64,000 nt of DNA from Octadecabacter ascidiaceicola (GCF_900185015.1 NZ_FXYD01000003.1:248001-312000); one strand, 5' to 3'; shown: positions 28,344 through 37,156, numbered from the stretch's first letter. Notes: a model not told the origin generated them from the letters alone. Translations and numbers: made by a program.

Positions 28344-28622
28344 TTATTTCCGCTTCGCTTTTTTATCAGCCGCATGGCCATAATAGGTCCGCGTTGGTGA
28401 GTACTCACCAAACTTCTGACCGATCATGTCTTCGGTGATCGTGATTGGGATATGCTTACGGCCGTTGTAGACACCGAATGTCAAACCAACAAACTGTGGC
28501 AAGATTGTAGAACGACGGGACCAAATCTTGATAACGTCATTGCGGCCGGATTCCTTGGCAACTTCGGCTTTTTTAAGCACGTAGCTGTCAACGAATGGAC
28601 CTTTCCATACTGAACGAGCCAT
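28344..28622 (-). CDS. rpsS: 30S ribosomal protein S19
   Basis: The 92 residues start [12 protein letters not shown] and contain [22 protein letters not shown] and [13 protein letters not shown], all family hallmarks. Two bases after rplB. Confidence 0.98.
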   Translation of the reverse strand: MARSVWKGPFVDSYVLKKAEVAKESGRNDVIKIWSRRSTILPQFVGLTFGVYNGRKHIPITITEDMIGQKFGEYSPTRTYYGHAADKKAKRK

Positions 28623-28624
28623 TC

Positions 28625-29467
28625 TTAACGACCCTTCTTCTTGGCGTGGCGCGACCGGATAATCAGGCGGCTAGACGCTTTGTTCTTGTTGCGAGTTTTC
28701 GCACCCTTCGTTGGCTTACCCCAAGGAGTAACCGGGTGACGACCACCAGATGTGCGACCTTCACCACCACCGTGTGGGTGATCGATCGGGTTCATAACAA
28801 CACCACGAACAGATGGGCGCTTGCCATAGTGGCGCATACGGCCGGCTTTACCCATGTTCTGGTTGGAGTTGTCAGGGTTGGACACGGCACCAACGGTGGC
28901 CATGCATTCCTGACGCACGAGGCGCAATTCACCAGAGCTCAGACGGATCTGAGCGTAACCACCGTCACGACCTACGAACTGTGCGTAAGTACCAGCAGCA
29001 CGGGCGATCTGGCCGCCTTTGCCTGGCTTCATTTCGATGTTGTGAATGATTGTACCGATTGGCATGCCAGAGAACGGCATTGCGTTGCCCGGCTTGATGT
29101 CTGCCTTAGCAGAAGCAATGACCTTATCGCCAACAGCCAGACGCTGTGGTGCGATGATGTAGGCTTGCTCGCCATCTGTGTACTGAACGAGCGCGATGAA
29201 CGCGGTGCGGTTCGGGTCATATTCGATCCGAGCAACAACAGCTTCCATGTCGAGCTTGTTACGTTTGAAATCTACGATGCGGTAAAGGCGTTTTGCCCCA
29301 CCACCACGACGACGTGATGTGATCCGTCCGGTGTTGTTCCGTCCGCCCGATTTCGTCAGACCCTCTGTGAGGGCCTTAACTGGGCGACCTTTCCAAAGCT
29401 CCGAACGGTCAATCAGCACCAACCCACGTTGGCCAGGCGTCGTCGGTTTATACGACTTGAGTGCCAT
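28625..29467 (-). CDS. rplB: 50S ribosomal protein L2
   Basis: The 280-residue protein has the SH3-like core and the C-terminal [24 protein letters not shown] region, which sits by the peptidyl-transferase centre. It normally follows rplW; here a 2.3-kb insert separates them and rplB begins a new block with its own promoter at 29610-29638. Confidence 0.98.
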   Translation of the reverse strand: MALKSYKPTTPGQRGLVLIDRSELWKGRPVKALTEGLTKSGGRNNTGRITSRRRGGGAKRLYRIVDFKRNKLDMEAVVARIEYDPNRTAFIALVQYTDGEQAYIIAPQRLAVGDKVIASAKADIKPGNAMPFSGMPIGTIIHNIEMKPGKGGQIARAAGTYAQFVGRDGGYAQIRLSSGELRLVRQECMATVGAVSNPDNSNQNMGKAGRMRHYGKRPSVRGVVMNPIDHPHGGGEGRTSGGRHPVTPWGKPTKGAKTRNKNKASSRLIIRSRHAKKKGR

Positions 29468-29574
29468 GTTTGCTACTTCCGTTTGCTTGGCGGACCGCAG
29501 ATGCGGCCCTGATGTATTAAGGCCCCCGTAGGTGCCCGACTAGGTTTTTGCCCGCTTCACGCGAACAACAACAA

Positions 29575-29596
29575 AGCCCCAGACGAATCTGGGGCT
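29575..29596 (-). terminator. Hairpin with T-rich tail just inside the rplB transcript
   Basis: AGCCCCAGA and TCTGGGGCT pair perfectly around a CGAA loop; the minus-strand RNA continues UUGUUGUUGUUCGC. It looks like the terminator of the HEPN gene upstream, yet it lies about 6-28 nt downstream of the predicted rplB start site. Confidence 0.7.
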
Positions 29597-29609
29597 GTGC
29601 CGATGGGGT

Positions 29610-29638
29610 CTGATAGGGGGGATGGGGGGATGGGTCAA
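29610..29638 (-). promoter_or_regulatory. Predicted promoter for the rplB-to-rplP block
   Basis: TTGACC and TATCAG are 17 bp apart with two C6 runs in the spacer. Start site expected near 29603. The -35 begins 17 bp after the stop of the Swt1-type HEPN gene. Confidence 0.7.
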
Positions 29639-29654
29639 GGGACTTGGTCGATTC

Positions 29655-30236
29655 CTAAGCTTGTTGCCGAAACCAATCTCGAAGCGATAGATGTAACCGC
29701 AGTTCTTCATCTTCCGCCAAAGGTGTACAATGAGCAATTGCAGCCCTCAGTGTGTTCAAGTTGTTAATTATGCGCTCAACAGCTTTGACATCTGTAAAGA
29801 TGTCCGCAAAGTCGTCCCAATTGGACATGATGATTTGTCCCAGTTCGCCGAAGTTGGTGTAGTCTAACATCTCGCTGGAACGTGGGGTTACTCCTGTAGC
29901 TCGTTCTTTCTTTCGATTGCTCTTGGCATTGTCCATGACTGGCTTCGGGACAATGCCCGCAACGTTCCACCAATCGTTGCCGTGTTTTTTCATGACGTCA
30001 GAGATCAACTCTCGGATCGAATTTTCTAAACTATAAAAAATCGTGTAATTCTTAGCCATGCGCTCAGCTTCGCTTCTAATTCTCAAAGAGAACTGTGGGT
30101 AAAAGCTGGTTTCAATATCTTTGTGGTCTTGATGGCTCGGACCTAGGTCGATTTCTAAGTTTTTCGAAACCTGCCTAATTCCGCTCTCAATGCTAAGATT
30201 ATTGAGCATGAAATATCGGACGCTATGTTCATCCAT
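29655..30236 (-). CDS. Swt1-type HEPN domain protein (putative ribonuclease)
   Basis: The 193-residue protein resembles the Swt1-like HEPN family. A helix FYSLENSIRELISDVMKKHG is followed by DWWN (about residues 65-92), then LDYTNFGELGQIIMSNW, and finally LNTLRAAIAHCTPL near residue 165, whose R-x4-H fits the HEPN ribonuclease motif. The segment is AT-richer than the flanking ribosomal genes. It starts one base after the DUF5343 gene (TAAGATG), so the two form a coupled pair. An RNA-targeting toxin, defence or stress role is inferred, not shown. Confidence 0.65.
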   Translation of the reverse strand: MDEHSVRYFMLNNLSIESGIRQVSKNLEIDLGPSHQDHKDIETSFYPQFSLRIRSEAERMAKNYTIFYSLENSIRELISDVMKKHGNDWWNVAGIVPKPVMDNAKSNRKKERATGVTPRSSEMLDYTNFGELGQIIMSNWDDFADIFTDVKAVERIINNLNTLRAAIAHCTPLAEDEELRLHLSLRDWFRQQA

Positions 30237-30237
30237 C

Positions 30238-30891
30238 TTATTGCTTCAGGATATTTGCATTAAGAGATTGGAATATAGCATCAAATACTTTGATGTCGTC
30301 GGTTTCTGGCAAATGGAGGTTGATAGAGTATGCCAAGGAGAGCGGCTGACCCGCAACTTGGTCAGCTTCCACACGGCCAGTTGGTGTTTCGATTCTGACC
30401 GGTGATTCAGGGATTTTTTGGTCGTCTTTAACGTCTTCAGTAACTGCTGCTTCATCAGGCAGTGCTTCGAAGTCAGCGTATTCCTTTAAGTTAAAGAATG
30501 TGAGTACTGTGTAGTTATCAGCGGAATTTCCCTTTTCCTTCCCAGAAATTTCGTTAACCATCTCAGCAATCTTAGGTTTGGGCAGGTCATAAGCATATTC
30601 ATTTCTATCAAAAATTTCTTTGTACCCGTGCCTAATGGCGCTAGCCATCGCTGTACCCATCGTGTCGTTATTTCTAAACTTTCGGTAGATTTCGGTCGGA
30701 CTACCGTCCTGCTCTATCATTCCAATCCTTTTTAGAAGCGGAATGACAGCCCTTGCACTACCGCCTTTCGCTCCAAGTTTAGTCTCTAGAAAGTCTTGAG
30801 TGAAACGTTCGGGTGTCCTAGCTTCGATGATCTTGTCTAAGACTGTTTTCACAGTCCCAGGTGAAGCGATATACGGTAACTTTGTAGACAA
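30238..30891 (-). CDS. DUF5343 family protein
   Basis: The N-terminal 120 residues match DUF5343: LPYIASPGTVKTVLDKIIEA, TPERFTQDFLETKLG, KGGSARAVIPLLKRIGMI and PTEIYRKFRN, a winged-helix-like arrangement. A charged linker and a short conserved-looking C-terminal domain (LSLAYSINLHLPET) follow. The TTG at 30891 is chosen because AGGAG lies seven bases before it and the family starts there; an earlier TTG would fall at the terminator. 217 residues. First gene of a two-gene unit with the HEPN protein. GC about 42% in sampled 60-base stretches, against about 55% in rplB, suggests acquisition. Confidence 0.75.
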   Translation of the reverse strand: MSTKLPYIASPGTVKTVLDKIIEARTPERFTQDFLETKLGAKGGSARAVIPLLKRIGMIEQDGSPTEIYRKFRNNDTMGTAMASAIRHGYKEIFDRNEYAYDLPKPKIAEMVNEISGKEKGNSADNYTVLTFFNLKEYADFEALPDEAAVTEDVKDDQKIPESPVRIETPTGRVEADQVAGQPLSLAYSINLHLPETDDIKVFDAIFQSLNANILKQ

Positions 30892-30919
30892 ACTAGCACT
30901 CCTCAAATCAATATATTCA

Positions 30920-30948
30920 AGAATAACAAGCTCACAAGCGATCTGCAA
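30920..30948 (-). promoter_or_regulatory. Predicted promoter of the DUF5343-HEPN pair
   Basis: TTGCAG and TATTCT with 17 bp between them. Unlike the ribosomal promoters here, the -10 ends in T. The start codon follows about 20 bp after the expected start site. Confidence 0.5.
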
Positions 30949-30970
30949 TCTTCGGTTGTACGCAAGCAAA

Positions 30971-31000
30971 AAGGCCCCGCAGTTTTCACTGCGGGGCCTT
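30971..31000 (-). terminator. Terminator preceding the DUF5343-HEPN pair
   Basis: A perfect 12-bp stem (AAGGCCCCGCAG with CTGCGGGGCCTT) followed by TTTTTGC in the minus-strand transcript. It stands just after the decayed rplW 3' end, as the terminator at 31703-31730 stands after intact rplW. Confidence 0.85.
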
Positions 31001-31028
31001 CCAAATTCTCAACTGTGAACTCTAACCC

Positions 31029-31125
31029 TTACAGGCCAGAGGATACGTCGATTGTGTTGCCCCCTTCGAGCGTCACGTAGGCATTCTTTACGTCTTTACG
31101 TCTTTACGCGTACCGAGCTGGCCGC
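31029..31125 (-). pseudogene. Duplicated, decayed 3' end of rplW
   Basis: About 100 bp align with the 3' end of the intact rplW (31756-31843), including the stop codon and a few bases beyond. An 8-bp tandem duplication (GTAAAGAC twice on the minus strand) breaks the frame. After it, the tail NAYVTLEGGNTIDVSSGL differs from the intact copy's [18 protein letters not shown] at three positions. Only the last third of the gene is present. Confidence 0.85.
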
Positions 31126-31203
31126 TCAACACTTGCGATACCCCGCACCTTTGCTTAAGACGCGTGAAGTTTAGTTCTCAACTCGGATATCGGGGGATAC
31201 GCC

Positions 31204-31677
31204 ATGCCTATGACGCAAGACGACCTACTCGCAGCACGCACCGCTTGGGGCGAAGAATTGCTCGCCATCGCAAAAGCCTTTGAGGACGGGGGCATTGATG
31301 CCGCGCGGGCCGTGGCAAACGGTGTTTTAGATGAAGCCTATGGATATGACCTTGGCCCCGTGTTGTTCAAACCCACGCTCAGCGGTGGGCCGCAGACGTT
31401 CCGCACCACCAAGGCGGGCGCGTTGTCCTATTTCGTGGCACATGACGACACCTACCCCAACGACACGGGCTTTGCGATACGACCGTGGCGCGATGTTCAG
31501 TATAAGGAAGCGGCCAGTTTCATTGAAGGCAACGTCGGCATGTGGATGGGCTCGGCGTTTTTCACCGATAAGGATGGCAACGTCACGCAGGCGGACAAGA
31601 CGTTCGGCTACAAAAAGGACGTGGACGGCAATGTGAAGGTCGTGCTGCACCACTCGTCCCTGCCCTACACGGCCTAA
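31204..31677 (+). CDS. SnoaL/NTF2-like protein, function unknown
   Basis: The 157-residue protein has a conserved-looking body (GALSYFVAHDD, GNVGMWMGSAFFTDKDGNVTQ, VKVVLHHSSLPY) that recalls cone-shaped NTF2/SnoaL-like proteins. Homologues have sometimes been labelled phosphoribosyl-AMP cyclohydrolase, but no such catalytic motif is seen here. No signal peptide. It is plus-strand, and bracketed by the rplW 3' duplication: decayed copy on one side, intact rplW and its terminator on the other. Confidence 0.6.
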   Translation: MPMTQDDLLAARTAWGEELLAIAKAFEDGGIDAARAVANGVLDEAYGYDLGPVLFKPTLSGGPQTFRTTKAGALSYFVAHDDTYPNDTGFAIRPWRDVQYKEAASFIEGNVGMWMGSAFFTDKDGNVTQADKTFGYKKDVDGNVKVVLHHSSLPYTA

Positions 31678-31702
31678 TACGCCGCACCAAACCGCAACGC
31701 AA

Positions 31703-31730
31703 AAGGCCCCCGCATTGCTGCGAGGGCCTT
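31703..31730 (-). terminator. Intrinsic terminator after rplW
   Basis: AAGGCCC-CGCA and TGCG-GGGCCTT pair with one mismatch around a TTGC loop, followed by TTTTGC in the transcript. Ends the rpsJ-rplC-rplD-rplW block. Confidence 0.8.
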
Positions 31731-31755
31731 TCTAATTCCAACGATGTCCTAAACC

Positions 31756-32052
31756 TTACAGGCCAGTGGATACGTCGATTGTGTTGCCTTCTTCGAGCGT
31801 CACATAGGCTTTCTTGACGTCTTTACGCGTACCAAGCTGGCCGCGGAAACGCTTTACTTTACCTTTAGTGATCGTCGTGTTGACCGCTTTGACCTTAACA
31901 CCAAAGAGAGCTTCAACAGCTTCTTTGATCATTGGCTTGTTGCTGTCGATTGCCACTTCGAAAACGACGGCGTTGTTTTCAGACGCCATTGTTGCTTTCT
32001 CGGTGATGATCGGCTTGCGGATCACATCGTAGTGTTCTGCTTTGGTGGTCAT
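31756..32052 (-). CDS. rplW: 50S ribosomal protein L23
   Basis: The 98-residue protein has the family core [11 protein letters not shown]-like start, [24 protein letters not shown] and [21 protein letters not shown]23 lies at the tunnel exit and docks trigger factor and SRP. Its start overlaps the rplD stop by four bases. Its 3' third is duplicated 0.7 kb away. Confidence 0.97.
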   Translation of the reverse strand: MTTKAEHYDVIRKPIITEKATMASENNAVVFEVAIDSNKPMIKEAVEALFGVKVKAVNTTITKGKVKRFRGQLGTRKDVKKAYVTLEEGNTIDVSTGL

Positions 32053-32666
32053 GCTAAACGAGCCTCCAGTGCTTCGACGCCAGCCTTGGTCAACACGAGT
32101 GTGTCGGACTTCAGGATGTCGTAGACGTTGGCACCCATGGATGGGAGCACGTCAATGGATGTGATGTTGCGCGCGGCAACAGCGAAGTTTTCGTTCACGG
32201 CGGCGTCGATCACGAGTGTACGCTTCCAACCCAATGCGCCGACCTGTTTGGCCAGTGCAGAAGTTTTCGCGTCCTTCATATCAACGGAGTCCACGATAAC
32301 CAGTTCACCTGCTGCTGCTTTAGCAGACAGCGCGTGACGAAGACCGAGTTTACGGAACTTCTTGGTCAGCTCGTGGCCGTGGCTGCGTGGTGTTGGACCT
32401 TTGTAGATACCACCACCGCGGAAGATAGGCGCAGAACGTGCACCGTGACGTGCGCCGCCGGTACCTTTCTGACGATAGATCTTCTTGGTAGAGTACTTAA
32501 CTTCGGACCGTGTTTTCACCTTGTGTGTGCCAGCCTGCGCGTTGTTGCGCTGCCAACGGACCACACGGTGGAGAATGTCCACGCGCGGCTCAAGACCAAA
32601 GATTGCGTCGTTAAGATCGACGGAACCAGCGGCTTTGCCATCAAGTTTGATTGCTTCAGCTTTCAT
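32049..32666 (-). CDS. rplD: 50S ribosomal protein L4
   Basis: From [10 protein letters not shown] the protein has 205 residues, with the tunnel-lining loop around [23 protein letters not shown]. The start overlaps the rplC stop by 11 bases. In E. coli L4 represses the S10 operon; the 33805-33995 leader shows no obvious copy of that structure. Confidence 0.96.
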   Translation of the reverse strand: MKAEAIKLDGKAAGSVDLNDAIFGLEPRVDILHRVVRWQRNNAQAGTHKVKTRSEVKYSTKKIYRQKGTGGARHGARSAPIFRGGGIYKGPTPRSHGHELTKKFRKLGLRHALSAKAAAGELVIVDSVDMKDAKTSALAKQVGALGWKRTLVIDAAVNENFAVAARNITSIDVLPSMGANVYDILKSDTLVLTKAGVEALEARLA

Positions 32667-33471
32667 CGGAGGAACCCCCATCTGCTTCTGCTGCGTCCAC
32701 AGCTGCCTGTTCGGCTTCTGCGGCTGCTGCTGCTTCTTCTGCGGCTGCAGCTTCGACTGCTGCGGCTTCTGCCAATTTCTCGGCTTCTTTCGCGGCGGAT
32801 GCCAATGCTGCTGGGTAGATCACGTTGTCAGACGCTGGCTTCTTAACCGCATCCTTGATTGTGACCCAGTTGCCTTTGGAGCCAGGTACGGCACCTTTAA
32901 CCATGATCAAACCACGATCCGCGTCTGTCTTAACGACAACGAGGTTCTGAGTTGTGATCTTGGCGGCACCCATGTGACCAGCCATTTTCTTGCCTTTGAA
33001 AACCTTACCGGGATCCTGACACTGACCAGTGGAACCGTGCGAGCGGTGAGAGATCGACACACCGTGTGTCGCCCGCAAACCACCAAAGTTCCAACGCTTC
33101 ATCGCACCGGCAAAACCTTTACCGATAGATGTGCCGGACACGTCAACGAATTGGCCTTCGAAGTAATGCGAAGCGATGATCTCTTCCCCAACAGGGATGA
33201 GGTTCTCTTCAGCAACGCGGAATTCTGCAACCTTACGCTTCGGTTCTACCTTTGCAGCTGCAAAGTGACCGCGCATGGCAGCAGATGTCCGCTTGGCTTT
33301 GGCTGTACCAGCACCGAGTTGAACAGCTGTGTAGCCATCCTTTTCAGCGGTACGCTGTGCCACAACCTGCAGGCTTTCGAGTTGTAGAACGGTGACAGGG
33401 ATCTGACGGCCGTCCTCTTGAAAAAGGCGGGTCATGCCAACCTTTTTAGCGATTACACCAGAGCGCAACAT
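32656..33471 (-). CDS. rplC: 50S ribosomal protein L3 with Ala/Glu-rich tail
   Basis: Residues 1-215 are normal L3 ([18 protein letters not shown] near the N-terminus, [18 protein letters not shown] mid-protein). Residues 220-271 form an added low-complexity tail of Ala and Glu ending GGSSDES, making it about 60 residues longer than E. coli L3. Such tails occur in this group of bacteria; the role is unknown. Confidence 0.95.
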   Translation of the reverse strand: MLRSGVIAKKVGMTRLFQEDGRQIPVTVLQLESLQVVAQRTAEKDGYTAVQLGAGTAKAKRTSAAMRGHFAAAKVEPKRKVAEFRVAEENLIPVGEEIIASHYFEGQFVDVSGTSIGKGFAGAMKRWNFGGLRATHGVSISHRSHGSTGQCQDPGKVFKGKKMAGHMGAAKITTQNLVVVKTDADRGLIMVKGAVPGSKGNWVTIKDAVKKPASDNVIYPAALASAAKEAEKLAEAAAVEAAAAEEAAAAAEAEQAAVDAAEADGGSSDES

Positions 33472-33483
33472 ATCATTCGCTCC

Positions 33484-33795
33484 TTATACTTTGATCTCGA
33501 CGTCAACGCCGGCAGCGAGGTCGAGCTTCATCAGCGCGTCCACAGTCTGTGGTGTTGGGTCGACGATATCCAGCAGACGTTTGTGCGTGCGGATTTCGAA
33601 TTGATCGCGGGATTTCTTATCGATGTGCGGTCCACGAAGAACTGTGAACTTTTCGATTTTGTTTGGAAGCGGGATTGGACCCCGGACCGATGCACCTGTC
33701 CGCTTGGCTGTGTTGACGATTTCCTGTGTGGACGCATCCAGCACACGGTAGTCAAACGCCTTGAGACGGATGCGAATATTCTGGCTAGCTGCCAT
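33484..33795 (-). CDS. rpsJ: 30S ribosomal protein S10
   Basis: The 103-residue protein has [16 protein letters not shown] and [29 protein letters not shown]. The start is taken at MAASQ; an ATG two codons upstream is equally possible because no strong ribosome-binding site separates them. First gene of the S10 block. S10 is also NusE, a partner of NusB and NusG in antitermination. Confidence 0.96.
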   Translation of the reverse strand: MAASQNIRIRLKAFDYRVLDASTQEIVNTAKRTGASVRGPIPLPNKIEKFTVLRGPHIDKKSRDQFEIRTHKRLLDIVDPTPQTVDALMKLDLAAGVDVEIKV

Positions 33796-33883
33796 GTTCA
33801 TCACCCATACTTTGGGGCTTAGATCGGAGAGGACGACCCACGCTCATCGCAGGCCCTCATCGCGTCTTTTAGTCCAACGGAAA

Positions 33884-33904
33884 AGGCGCGACCGAGTCGC
33901 GCCT
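33884..33904 (-). terminator. Hairpin with T tail just inside the rpsJ transcript
   Basis: A nine-pair stem (AGGCGCGAC with GTCGCGCCT) with a three-base loop and TTTTCC after it in the minus-strand RNA. It can serve as the NicO-gene terminator, but it lies about 7-27 nt downstream of the predicted rpsJ start site. Confidence 0.65.
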
Positions 33905-33917
33905 GTTGGATGTGGGG

Positions 33918-33946
33918 CTTTTAGGGGAGAACCGTGATCCGGACAA
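33918..33946 (-). promoter_or_regulatory. Possible promoter for the rpsJ block
   Basis: TTGTCC and TAAAAG with a 17-bp spacer ending in C4. Weaker match than the other block promoters; start site would be near 33911. Confidence 0.45.
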
Positions 33947-33995
33947 GCTTTAATTTAATGCTGTTTCCGGTTGCCGACAACTCCCGCATCGTCCT

Positions 33996-34901
33996 TCAAA
34001 TCAATGGCAACAGCAACTGGAACGACAAAAGGGCAATCACGGCCCCAGCAAGGATTTCAGCGCCTATCAGTAACAGCGCCGTACTACGGGCGGATGCCGC
34101 CTGCGCAAGGGTACTTTCGCGGGCTCCAACTGCGGCGGCAGCAACAATTGCTGTGAGGCCAGCAGTGCCCAGCCCCATAACGATCACGCCGACGATGCCG
34201 ACCCAGTACAGCCCCAGCGCATAGGTCAGGATCAACAAGAACACGGCTCCGGTACAGGGGCGGATCGCGATGACCGCGACGACTGCAACAACATCGCGCC
34301 AAGACCGAACATTCGCGGCTTGTTCAACAGTTGGGGCGTGAGCGTGGCCGCAGGTATTGCATACGCCGTCGTCACCGTGGTCGTGGTCATGCGTTGTCGC
34401 GGCGCGGCGCAATCGAACTGCTTTGCGAAGGCCACGAGAGACCAGCCAGATACCAACACCTGCTATCATCGCATAGCTAAGCGGCGCCATTGTGCGATCC
34501 GCAAGCGCCGTTAATTGCTCACGCCCCCACCCCAGCAGCGCCAATGCAATAGAGACCAGCACAATCGCAAACAACGCCTGCGCGATGGAGGATAGGGCGG
34601 CCAACCCCGCCAAACGCGCGGCGGTTACACGTACGCCAAACCCGTAGCCTCCGATGACAAGTTTACCGTGGCCTGGCCCTGCGGCGTGGACAAACCCATA
34701 CGCCAGACACATCCCCCATAAACCAGCCAGCGCACCCCATTCGCCTGCCCGCAACGCACGCAGACTTCGCGCCATTGCATTCTGGGCATCCCGTTGTGTT
34801 TCTGCGGCCCACCGTCCGACGACGTCGGTGCCACCGTACATCCACAGCCAAATCGCAAGCGCCACGACCAGTGCCAGAAATGCAACCGCTATCCAGCGCA
34901 T
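33996..34901 (-). CDS. NicO/RcnA-type nickel-cobalt transporter
   Basis: The 301-residue membrane protein has the motif HAAGPGHGK (near residue 72) and a second IRPCTGAVFLLILTYA motif, typical of the NicO superfamily. A His-rich cytoplasmic loop (HDHDHGDDGVCNTCGHAHA, near 190) is likely to bind metal. Uptake or efflux cannot be decided; RcnA members export Ni/Co. It overlaps the DUF1007 gene by 13 bp, a pairing that is common and suggests a joint metal system. Confidence 0.85.
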   Translation of the reverse strand: MRWIAVAFLALVVALAIWLWMYGGTDVVGRWAAETQRDAQNAMARSLRALRAGEWGALAGLWGMCLAYGFVHAAGPGHGKLVIGGYGFGVRVTAARLAGLAALSSIAQALFAIVLVSIALALLGWGREQLTALADRTMAPLSYAMIAGVGIWLVSRGLRKAVRLRRAATTHDHDHGDDGVCNTCGHAHAPTVEQAANVRSWRDVVAVVAVIAIRPCTGAVFLLILTYALGLYWVGIVGVIVMGLGTAGLTAIVAAAAVGARESTLAQAASARSTALLLIGAEILAGAVIALLSFQLLLPLI

Positions 34902-35530
34902 GTTATTGTAATTGTTTCTGCAAAACTGATTCCAACTTCAGGGAAATCTTCCTCTGGTCCGACATCAGACGCAGGGCGACCATACAGTAGCTCATCCACC
35001 AGCGAATATGCGGCGTTCAAATCTGGTTCTACCACGGATGCAGTGCAATCGTCGCGGCCTTCAATTTTGACCGGACCGTTTAAAGAATAGGACACATAAT
35101 AGAACGGATCATACACCTGCACCGTTAGAGGCGCACTCGGGTCGGGCAATGCTGCAATCGGGCGCGTGTGGGTTTCGCGGATGATGCCACTTTCCATTAC
35201 CACGCCATGTTGCGTCCGGCCCGACAACGTCGCAGCACGCCCGTTCTGGCTCACTTCTAAGTCACCATTGTAATCTTCAGGCCACGCTGCGATCGCCTCC
35301 ACAAGGATCGCTTGTTCCTCTGCGCTCAACACCAGGTCGCCGTCTGCATCGATGCCAAGGTCTGTGGTCAATAGCAGGGAAAAATATTCGTCGTATTCCC
35401 AATCCAGTCGCACAGCGACCGGTGTGTCGGTGTCGTAAACGACTGTTACACCGACGCTGACAAAGATATGCGGGTGCGCCGTTGCCGTGGCGGCGAAGAA
35501 AACTAGTGACGTGAACAGCAGTCTAATCAT
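34889..35530 (-). CDS. DUF1007 periplasmic protein
   Basis: From the ATG at 35530 the 213-residue protein has a signal peptide (MIRLLFTSLVFFAATATA) followed at once by HPHIFVSV, the DUF1007 hallmark with metal-binding-type His residues. The start 48 bases upstream would put this signal internal and was rejected. It partners the NicO transporter gene with which it overlaps; probable metal delivery or sensing. Confidence 0.85.
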   Translation of the reverse strand: MIRLLFTSLVFFAATATAHPHIFVSVGVTVVYDTDTPVAVRLDWEYDEYFSLLLTTDLGIDADGDLVLSAEEQAILVEAIAAWPEDYNGDLEVSQNGRAATLSGRTQHGVVMESGIIRETHTRPIAALPDPSAPLTVQVYDPFYYVSYSLNGPVKIEGRDDCTASVVEPDLNAAYSLVDELLYGRPASDVGPEEDFPEVGISFAETITITCAG

Positions 35531-35655
35531 GTCAGAGGGATACGGTATCCATCGGGGCATCGCAATGAACACACGCATCTGGCGCCAGCCGATTGGCAGG
35601 CGTTGGCCGATATTCGCTGAAAGTGCAGCGCGCGTCGTCGATCACCGCCTATTGC

Positions 35656-35718
35656 TCACATGTGGAACAGGTTGCCGACGCTATAGGCTAACCCTGCAGC
35701 TGCACCACCGATCAACAT
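35656..35718 (-). pseudogene. Possible remnant of a VIT1/CCC1-type transporter C-terminus
   Basis: Twenty codons read MLIGGAAAGLAYSVGNLFHM and stop. The pattern resembles the final glycine-zipper membrane helix of VIT-family iron/manganese transporters. No upstream body remains in frame. A very short match, so weak. The rest of 35531-35806 shows nothing recognisable. Confidence 0.25.
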
Positions 35719-35808
35719 TGTGTCACCAGCGGATCCCCTTCAGGTTTAGTTAAACTCATCACCAAAGGGGCCGCATTGAGGTGGATCAAGCATGAGCGGA
35801 AACACAAA

Positions 35809-35836
35809 AAGGCCCTCGCATTTCTGCGAGGGCCTT
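35809..35836 (-). terminator. Intrinsic terminator after the first tuf gene
   Basis: AAGGCCCTCGCA and TGCGAGGGCCTT form a 12-bp stem with a TTTC loop, followed by TTTTTGTG. Closes the str block. Confidence 0.85.
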
Positions 35837-35923
35837 CTTTGTTTGTGGACCGTTAGCGTTCATCCGCTCTCGCGACCTTTCTTACAGAAAGGCGCTGTCG
35901 CGGCTGCGCGCTGGTTTCAAAAA

Positions 35924-37099
35924 TTAAGCGATAATTTTTGAAACGACACCAGCGCCGACTGTGCGGCCGCCTTCGCGGATCGCAAAGCGCAGGCCGTCTT
36001 CCATCGCGATGGGTGCGATCAGCTCAACCTCGAACTTCAGGTTGTCGCCTGGCATAACCATTTCAGTGCCTTCTGGCAGCTGAACTGTGCCCGTAACGTC
36101 TGTTGTACGGAAGTAGAACTGTGGACGGTAGTTCGCGAAGAATGGTGTGTGACGACCGCCTTCTTCTTTCGTGAGGATATAGGCCTCAGCTTCGAACTTC
36201 GTGTGTGGCGTAACAGAACCTGGCTTACACAGGATCTGACCACGCTCAACGCCGTCACGGTCAACACCACGCAAAAGCGCACCGATGTTGTCGCCAGCTT
36301 CACCGGAATCCAGCAGCTTGCGGAACATTTCAACACCAGTACATGTTGTTTTTGTGGTGTCGCGGATACCAACGATTTCGATTTCGTCGCCAACGTTGAT
36401 CACGCCACGCTCAACACGGCCAGTTACAACTGTACCACGACCAGAGATCGAGAACACGTCCTCAACTGGCATCAGGAACGGCTGGTCAACAGCACGTGCA
36501 GGTGTCGGGATGTATGTGTCGACAGCTTCCATCAGCTTAACGATGGAGTCTTTACCGATCGCGTCATCACGCTCTTCCATAGCTGCAAGCGCGGAACCTG
36601 GGATCACTGGAATGTCGTCGCCTGGGTACTCGTAAGAGGACAGAAGCTCACGGATTTCCATTTCAACCAGTTCGAGCAACTCTTCGTCGTCAACCTGGTC
36701 AACTTTGTTCATGTAAACAACCATATACGGAATACCAACCTGACGGCCGAGCAGGATGTGCTCGCGTGTCTGTGGCATTGGGCCGTCTGCTGCGTTCACA
36801 ACCAGGATCGCGCCGTCCATTTGGGCAGCACCCGTGATCATGTTTTTCACGTAGTCAGCGTGACCTGGGCAGTCAACATGTGCGTAGTGACGTGCTTCAG
36901 TCTCGTACTCAACGTGCGCAGTGGAGATCGTGATACCACGTGCTTTTTCTTCCGGCGCGCCGTCAATCTGGTCGTACGCTTGGAAATCACCGAAATACTT
37001 CGTGATCGCCGCTGTCAATGTCGTCTTGCCGTGGTCAACGTGGCCAATTGTGCCGATGTTAACGTGCGGTTTATTACGTTCAAACTTTTCCTTAGCCAT
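35924..37099 (-). CDS. tuf: Elongation factor Tu, copy 1
   Basis: The 391-residue GTPase brings aminoacyl-tRNA to the ribosome. G1 (GHVDHGKTT), G3 (DCPGHADY) and G4 (NKVDQ) motifs are intact. The ATG at 37099 follows AAGGAGG by six bases; an in-frame start 13 codons upstream has no family support. Last gene of rpsL-rpsG-fusA-tuf. Its protein is identical to copy 2 at 61629-62804. Confidence 0.97.
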   Translation of the reverse strand: MAKEKFERNKPHVNIGTIGHVDHGKTTLTAAITKYFGDFQAYDQIDGAPEEKARGITISTAHVEYETEARHYAHVDCPGHADYVKNMITGAAQMDGAILVVNAADGPMPQTREHILLGRQVGIPYMVVYMNKVDQVDDEELLELVEMEIRELLSSYEYPGDDIPVIPGSALAAMEERDDAIGKDSIVKLMEAVDTYIPTPARAVDQPFLMPVEDVFSISGRGTVVTGRVERGVINVGDEIEIVGIRDTTKTTCTGVEMFRKLLDSGEAGDNIGALLRGVDRDGVERGQILCKPGSVTPHTKFEAEAYILTKEEGGRHTPFFANYRPQFYFRTTDVTGTVQLPEGTEMVMPGDNLKFEVELIAPIAMEDGLRFAIREGGRTVGAGVVSKIIA

Positions 37100-37156
37100 G
37101 ATGGCCTCCTTAATAAGAGCGGGTGGGCTGACGCCCACCCTAAGATTTGTGTTGAT

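Larger units (their letters stand above)
35807..37102. repeat. Long near-identical repeat, copy 1 (tuf plus 3' flank)
   Basis: Matches 61512-62807 in the same orientation (offset 25705). Identity covers the whole tuf gene and about 115 bp beyond its stop including the terminator, but ends three bases upstream of the ATG. Only scattered, mostly silent differences were seen. Confidence 0.9.

Noticed and set aside
31204-31677. Phosphoribosyl-AMP cyclohydrolase assignment
   Set aside because: The family's zinc-binding Cys residues are absent; the NTF2/SnoaL-like description fits better.
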